Shown here: positions 29,466-33,708 of the stretch, one piece after another
Layout: each line of letters opens with the position of its first letter
How positions within the stretch are numbered: the first letter of the stretch is position 1
Assembly: GCA_007695225.1 (NCBI GenBank)
Contig: REED01000108.1
Location: 1-33,708, forward strand
Reading direction: 5' to 3'
DNA from: Gemmatimonadales bacterium
GTDB taxonomy: Bacteria; Gemmatimonadota; Gemmatimonadetes; Longimicrobiales; Gaopeijiaceae
Length of the DNA stretch: 33,708 bases
Notes under the pieces: model-generated
What the model saw: the letters and a program-made list of their open reading frames with translations, nothing else
Told to the model about the DNA's origin: nothing
Database searches by the model: none
Translations under genes and position numbers: made by a program

Positions 29466-32400
29466 ATGAGCACCGAGTCACCGAGCACCAGATTCTCCAG
29501 GCGAGCCGCAGGCGTCTCCCGCCGAAGCGGCGCCCGCCTCCGCTCCCTACCCCTGCCGGCCCTTCGGGGCGCGGCCGTCATGGTGCTGGCGGCCTTCCTC
29601 ATGCTCCCTGGAATGCCCCATGCAGTCGGGGCCGCCGAGGTGATGCCCCCGGGAGAGGTCCCCCTGGGCCTTGAGGACCACCCCGGGATGGTCCTCGCCG
29701 GGGTGGGCCACCACCCCGGGGTGGTGGAGAAGGGCGGAGAGGCGGAGCGGAGCCGGGAGACCGCGACCCTTAGGGGCCAGGTCACCGACCGGCGCACCGG
29801 TCGACTCCTGGCCGGAGCGCAGATCCAGGTGGAGGGGGGCTCGCTGGGGGCTCTCACCGATGGCGCCGGGCGCTATCTCCTCTCCGACGTACCGGCGGGG
29901 GAGGTCACCCTTCGGGTCCGGTTCCTGGGCTTTGCCGACGCCACCCGGGAGGTGGAGGTCCGACCCGGTGAGGATCAGGCGGTGGACTTCGCCCTGGCAG
30001 AGTCCGCCCTGGCCCTGGACGGGATCGTGGTGACCGGGACGGCGGGGCAGGCCCGGCAGCGGGAGGTGGGAAACTCCATCGTCCAGCTCGACGTGTCCCG
30101 CCTGGATGAGCCGGTGGGGAACGTGGATCAGCTCCTCCAGGGACGGGCGCCCTCGGTGACGGTGAATCCCGGGTCGGCCTCCTTCGGGGCGGGCGCCGCC
30201 ATCCGCCTGAGGGGGAATGTGAGCGTCTCCATGAGCAATCAGCCCCTCATCTTCGTGGACGGCGTGCGCCAATCCGCCGAGGCGTATCCCCTGAACGCCA
30301 GCCGGGGGAACTTCCCCCACTGGGGGCCCAGCTCCACCATGAGCCCCCTGAACGACATCAACCCTTCGGACATCGAGCGGATCGAGGTGGTGAAGGGCGC
30401 CGCGGCCACCACCCTCTACGGCTCGGAGGCCTCGGCCGGGGTGATCCAGATTTTCACCCGCTCCGGTGCCCGGGGGCAGCCGGTGTGGAGCCTCCAGTCG
30501 GATCACGGTCTGGACTGGGTGCAGCCCTTCGGCTCGGAGAGCCGACCCTACCTGGGGCTGGATCCCTGGCTTCGAACCGCCTATGGCGCCCGGAACAGCC
30601 TCTCGGTGAGCGGGGGGGTGGGCGATCTGCGCTACTTCGTGGCCGGGGGCTATGACTCGGAGCAGGGCGTGCTCCCCAATGACGACGGGGACCGGGTCAC
30701 CCTCCGGGGAAATCTCGACCTGGACGTCCGTCCCGACCTGGCCCTCCAGCTCAACACCTCCTACACCCGCCACTCCCTCTCCATCACCCACACCGGAAAC
30801 AGCGCCATGGGGCTCCCCCTGAACGCCTTCCGGCAGCCGAACAACAGCTTCGGCTCCAGTGACCCCGAGGTCCTGAGCCGGCTCCTGGACGCCCGGATCT
30901 TCCAGGACAATGACCGCTTCAATACGGGCCTCACGGCGACCTGGAATCCACGGGCCGGGGTGAGCCAGCGGCTCACCCTCGGGCTGGACCGGATCGCCAC
31001 CCGGGGGACCCAGTCCCGCCCCCTGGGCTTCGTCCTGGAACCGGAGGGGTCGGTGAGCGACATCCGGTGGGAGAGCCGAACGGTGACGGTGGACTACACC
31101 GGGAGCCTCCGGTGGCTGAACGCCCCGGAGCTGGCCTCCACCTTCTCATGGGGGGCCCAGAGCGTCACCACCGAGGAGAGCACCGTGGACGCCTACGGCT
31201 CGGGCCTCCCGGGGCCGGGGGTCCACACGGTGAGTGGCGCGGCGCAGCGCCTGGTCTTCGGCGAGGAGCTCCGGGTCATCTCCGCCGGCTTCTTCCTGCA
31301 GAATCTCTTCGGATTCCGGGACCGGGCCTTCCTGACCCTGGGGGCCCGGGTGGATGGGAACAGCGCCTTCGGGGAGCAGTTGGGGCTCCAGGTCTACCCC
31401 AAGGCCAGCGCCTCGTGGGTGGTCTCGGAAGAGGAGTTCTGGCCCCGGGAGTGGGGTGAGGTGAAGCTCCGGGCCGCCTACGGCCTGGCGGGACGCGCCC
31501 CCGGGGCCTTCGATGCCGTCCGGACCTGGCAGCCCCAGTCCTTCGGCGGCGCCAGCTCCTTCCTCCCCAGCAACGTCGGAAACCCGAACCTGGGCCCCGA
31601 GAAGACCCGAGAGGTCGAGGTCGGGGTCGATGGGTCGTGGCTGAATGAGCGCCTCGGCGCCGAGGTGACCTTCTACGACCAGATCACCCGGGACGCCCTC
31701 TTCAACGTGGCCCAGATCCCTTCCTCCGGGTTCCTGGGCGGGCAGCTCGAGAATGTGGGAGAGCTGAAGAATCGGGGGCTGGAGGTGTCGGTCCGGGGGA
31801 CGGTGCTGGATCGCCCCGACTTCGGTTGGGACCTGGGGCTGAACCTCTCCACGAACCGGAGCGAGGTGGTGGACGTGGGGTCCGCCACCGCCTACACCAT
31901 CCAGCCCGGCCAGCCAGCGCCGGTGGTGCGGGGGACCTTCGTCCGGAATGCCCGGGAGTTCGGCGAGCCCGAGATCGAACTGGACCACTTCTTCGGTCCG
32001 AACCAGCCCACCCACATCGTGGGACTCTCCAGCACCTTCCAGCTCCCCTACGGCCTCCGCTTCACCGCCCGGGGTGAGTACCAGGGGGGGCACTACATCA
32101 CCGACGGGGCCTCGGCCAACATGGTGAACCGGGGGAGCGGGGCCCCCGGCTGCGAGGCCGCCTACGAAGCCGTGGGCTTCGAGTCCTTCCGGGGAGCCGA
32201 TCTCTCCGGCGTCCGGGCCCTGGACCGGGTGCGCTGCTACCGCGAGAACCTCCGCTCCGGAATCTGGGTCTATCCCGCCGATTTCTTCAAGCTCCGGGAA
32301 CTGACCCTGGTGGCGCCGGTGGATGCCCTGGTCCCCGGTGCCCGGACCGCCAGCATGACCTTCTCCCTCCGGAACGCCTTCCGCTGGACCAACGACGAGT

Positions 32401-32522
32401 TCCTGGCCTTCGACCCGGAGATGGTATCCAGCCGTCAGACCACCGGTGCCCTGGCCAGCGGCATCACCGAACACGCCCCCGCTCCGGCCCGCTTCACCGC
32501 TTCGCTGCGGGTCACCTTCTGA
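29466..32522 (+). CDS. SusC/RagA-family TonB-linked outer membrane receptor
   Basis: 1018 residues. A long basic N-terminus with a hydrophobic core (about 36-57) is the signal peptide. After a His/Pro/Gly linker, residues about 98-185 form a carboxypeptidase-regulatory-like beta-sandwich (LRGQVTDRRTGRLLAGAQIQV, GALTDGAGRYLLSDVPAGEVTLRV), the usual SusC N-terminal domain. The plug domain follows (about 195-335: LLQGRAPSVTVNPGS, IRLRGNVSVSMSNQPLIFVDGVR, DIERIEVVKGAAATTLYGSEASAGVIQIFTRSG), then a 22-strand-type barrel ending in an aromatic residue (LRVTF). SusC proteins import oligosaccharides, peptides or other large nutrients with TonB energy and a SusD lid. The substrate is not evident. The susD start overlaps its stop (TGATG). 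The preceding terminator and leader suggest conditional expression. Confidence 0.93.
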   Translation: MSTESPSTRFSRRAAGVSRRSGARLRSLPLPALRGAAVMVLAAFLMLPGMPHAVGAAEVMPPGEVPLGLEDHPGMVLAGVGHHPGVVEKGGEAERSRETATLRGQVTDRRTGRLLAGAQIQVEGGSLGALTDGAGRYLLSDVPAGEVTLRVRFLGFADATREVEVRPGEDQAVDFALAESALALDGIVVTGTAGQARQREVGNSIVQLDVSRLDEPVGNVDQLLQGRAPSVTVNPGSASFGAGAAIRLRGNVSVSMSNQPLIFVDGVRQSAEAYPLNASRGNFPHWGPSSTMSPLNDINPSDIERIEVVKGAAATTLYGSEASAGVIQIFTRSGARGQPVWSLQSDHGLDWVQPFGSESRPYLGLDPWLRTAYGARNSLSVSGGVGDLRYFVAGGYDSEQGVLPNDDGDRVTLRGNLDLDVRPDLALQLNTSYTRHSLSITHTGNSAMGLPLNAFRQPNNSFGSSDPEVLSRLLDARIFQDNDRFNTGLTATWNPRAGVSQRLTLGLDRIATRGTQSRPLGFVLEPEGSVSDIRWESRTVTVDYTGSLRWLNAPELASTFSWGAQSVTTEESTVDAYGSGLPGPGVHTVSGAAQRLVFGEELRVISAGFFLQNLFGFRDRAFLTLGARVDGNSAFGEQLGLQVYPKASASWVVSEEEFWPREWGEVKLRAAYGLAGRAPGAFDAVRTWQPQSFGGASSFLPSNVGNPNLGPEKTREVEVGVDGSWLNERLGAEVTFYDQITRDALFNVAQIPSSGFLGGQLENVGELKNRGLEVSVRGTVLDRPDFGWDLGLNLSTNRSEVVDVGSATAYTIQPGQPAPVVRGTFVRNAREFGEPEIELDHFFGPNQPTHIVGLSSTFQLPYGLRFTARGEYQGGHYITDGASANMVNRGSGAPGCEAAYEAVGFESFRGADLSGVRALDRVRCYRENLRSGIWVYPADFFKLRELTLVAPVDALVPGARTASMTFSLRNAFRWTNDEFLAFDPEMVSSRQTTGALASGITEHAPAPARFTASLRVTF
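29673..29727 (+). repeat. Two strong palindromes in the susC linker region
   Basis: GAGGACCA (29673-29680) and TGGTCCTC (29689-29696) flank CCCCGGGA, and a perfect 20-bp palindrome CCACCACCCC/GGGGTGGTGG follows at 29708-29727. They encode the paired HPGMV and HPGVV motifs between signal peptide and first domain. Both would form strong hairpins in the mRNA. Confidence 0.75.
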
Positions 32523-33708
32523 TGACGACGAGACAGAGAACCATGGAACGCCATCAACTGCACCGTCCCTCCCGGGCCCTCCTCGCCGGAATCGCCCTCC
32601 TGGTCCTTTCCGCCTGCGACTTCACCGTCACCAATCCGGGACCCATGCAGGACGAGCAGCTCAACGACCCGGCCGCCCATCAGGGGCTGGTCACGGGGAT
32701 GAGCCAGTCCCTGAGCTCCGCCCTCTGGCGGGCCGCCTTCGTCACCGCGGAGGTGAGCCGGGAATACGTACAGGGCGGACGGATCTTCACCACCAAGCTC
32801 CCCATCACCCCGGGACAGCTCACCCGGGAGGACATCGCCTCCCAGTACTGGAACGAGGCGGTCCGGGCCCGATGGATCGCCGAGGACGGGGTCCGGAGAT
32901 TCAGCGAGATCCTTCCCGACTTCGAGAGCTCTCCCCTGGCGGCCCAGGCCCTCACCTATGTGGGATTCTCCAACCGCCTCCTGGGTGAGAACTTCTGCGA
33001 GGCGGTCCTGGACGGGGGCCCGCCGGAGCCGGGGGAGCTCTACTTCCACCGGGGCGAGGCCGCCTTCACCCGGGCCATCCAGGTGGCGGAGCGGGCAGGC
33101 GCCGGAGACCTGGTCCGGACCGCTCGCGCCGGGCGAGCCACCGTCCGACTCCACCTGGGAGACTGGGAGGGTGCGGTGGCCGATGCCCAGGGGATCCCGG
33201 AGAGCTTCGCCTTCTTCTCCCCCTTCCATGGGGCCCAGTTGGACCAGTTCAACGGGGTCTACTACTCCAACGCGAATGAGCCCTTCCGGACCCACAGCGT
33301 GGTGGGGACCTTCTACGAGGACTACTACCTGGAGACCGGGGACCCCCGGGTGTCCTGGGGTCGGGACGAGGCGGTGCCCACCGCTGAGTTTCCCGTGGTT
33401 CCCTGGTACTTCCAGCTCAAGTACCGGTCCCGGGGCGACGACATCCGGTTGGTCTCGGGACGGGAACTCCGTCTCATCGAGGCGGAGGCCCGCCTCCGGC
33501 AGGGGGATGCCGGCGGGGCGGTGGCCATCCTGAACGGGCTCCGCACCTCCCTGGTCAGCGACCTGGACGGCGCCCCGTTGGAGCCCTGGCCCTCTCCGGC
33601 GGGGCCGGAGGATGCCTGGACCTATCTCAAGCGGGAACGGGCCGCGGAACTCTGGCTGGAAGGTCGGCGGATGGCGGATCTCCGGCGCTGGGTCGAGGAG
33701 GGGGTGCC
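32522..33708 (+). CDS. SusD/RagB-family nutrient-binding lipoprotein, 3' end outside window
   Basis: At least 395 residues, truncated by the window edge. Start at ATG 32522 sharing its A with the susC stop (TGATG); ATG 32543 is the alternative. A short signal with lipobox LSAC (Cys near 32) predicts an outer-membrane lipoprotein. DFTVTNPGPM directly after it is typical of SusD-like proteins in this lineage, and LKRERAAELWLEGRRMADLRRW near 365-386 is the diagnostic C-terminal RagB/SusD motif. The protein forms the extracellular lid of the SusC barrel and captures the substrate. Helical TPR-like repeats are implied in the middle, with no carbohydrate-specific motif visible. Further genes for substrate breakdown may lie just beyond the window. 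Confidence 0.9.
   Translation, partial: MTTRQRTMERHQLHRPSRALLAGIALLVLSACDFTVTNPGPMQDEQLNDPAAHQGLVTGMSQSLSSALWRAAFVTAEVSREYVQGGRIFTTKLPITPGQLTREDIASQYWNEAVRARWIAEDGVRRFSEILPDFESSPLAAQALTYVGFSNRLLGENFCEAVLDGGPPEPGELYFHRGEAAFTRAIQVAERAGAGDLVRTARAGRATVRLHLGDWEGAVADAQGIPESFAFFSPFHGAQLDQFNGVYYSNANEPFRTHSVVGTFYEDYYLETGDPRVSWGRDEAVPTAEFPVVPWYFQLKYRSRGDDIRLVSGRELRLIEAEARLRQGDAGGAVAILNGLRTSLVSDLDGAPLEPWPSPAGPEDAWTYLKRERAAELWLEGRRMADLRRWVEEGV

Noticed and set aside
1..33708. CRISPR arrays, insertion sequences, prophage or integron elements
   Set aside because: No regularly spaced repeats, transposase, integrase or attachment-site signatures were seen. The direct repeats present are short and mostly in frame within genes.

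Overview
The window is a GC-rich (roughly 70% G+C by eye), densely coded bacterial chromosome segment with about twenty confident genes and no rRNA, tRNA, CRISPR array or transposase. A SusC/RagA-type TonB receptor followed by a SusD/RagB lipoprotein, a fused aspartokinase-homoserine dehydrogenase, a GCS2-CBS fusion protein and many short GTGA/ATGA gene overlaps suggest a Gemmatimonadota-like organism. That placement is inference, because no phylogenetic marker lies in the window.

Layout. 1-355: intergenic, with a small hairpin-rich element and a good sigma70-type promoter. 356-3787 (+): a secreted RCC1-repeat protein, two glycosyltransferases and a YkvA-family membrane protein. 3825-8801 (-): a three-gene operon of a lipoprotein M1 metallopeptidase, a GCS2-like ligase fused to CBS domains, and an aspartoacylase-type hydrolase. 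9019-10430 (-): a RidA-like protein coupled to a ketopantoate-reductase-like protein. 10581-11966 (+): a secreted amidohydrolase, convergent with a secreted His-rich EF-hand protein (12046-12720, -) across a strong hairpin. 12945-16426 (-): a molybdate-type ABC uptake operon headed by its own HTH/binding-domain regulator. 16573-21394 (+): thrA-thrB-thrC with overlapping genes, followed by pyruvate carboxylase (21517-25122), which could supply oxaloacetate for aspartate and threonine. 25079-28323 (-) and 28316-29116 (+): a tesA/ybbA/ybbP-like locus in the divergent arrangement known from E. coli. 29466-33708 (+): the SusC/SusD pair, with SusD cut by the window edge.

The most interesting signal is upstream of susC. 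A 33-codon frame rich in Cys and Met, a strong intrinsic terminator just before susC, and an alternative long-range pairing that would destroy that terminator together look like a translation-controlled attenuator, perhaps sensing sulfur amino acids. Other points worth a look are a 70-bp AT-rich rare-codon patch inside thrB, an 8-bp palindrome holding the start codons of two divergent genes, the GCS2-CBS/aspartoacylase operon, and the HTH-binding-domain regulator coupled to modA.

All calls come from reading the sequence and recalled family motifs. No searches or folding calculations were run.
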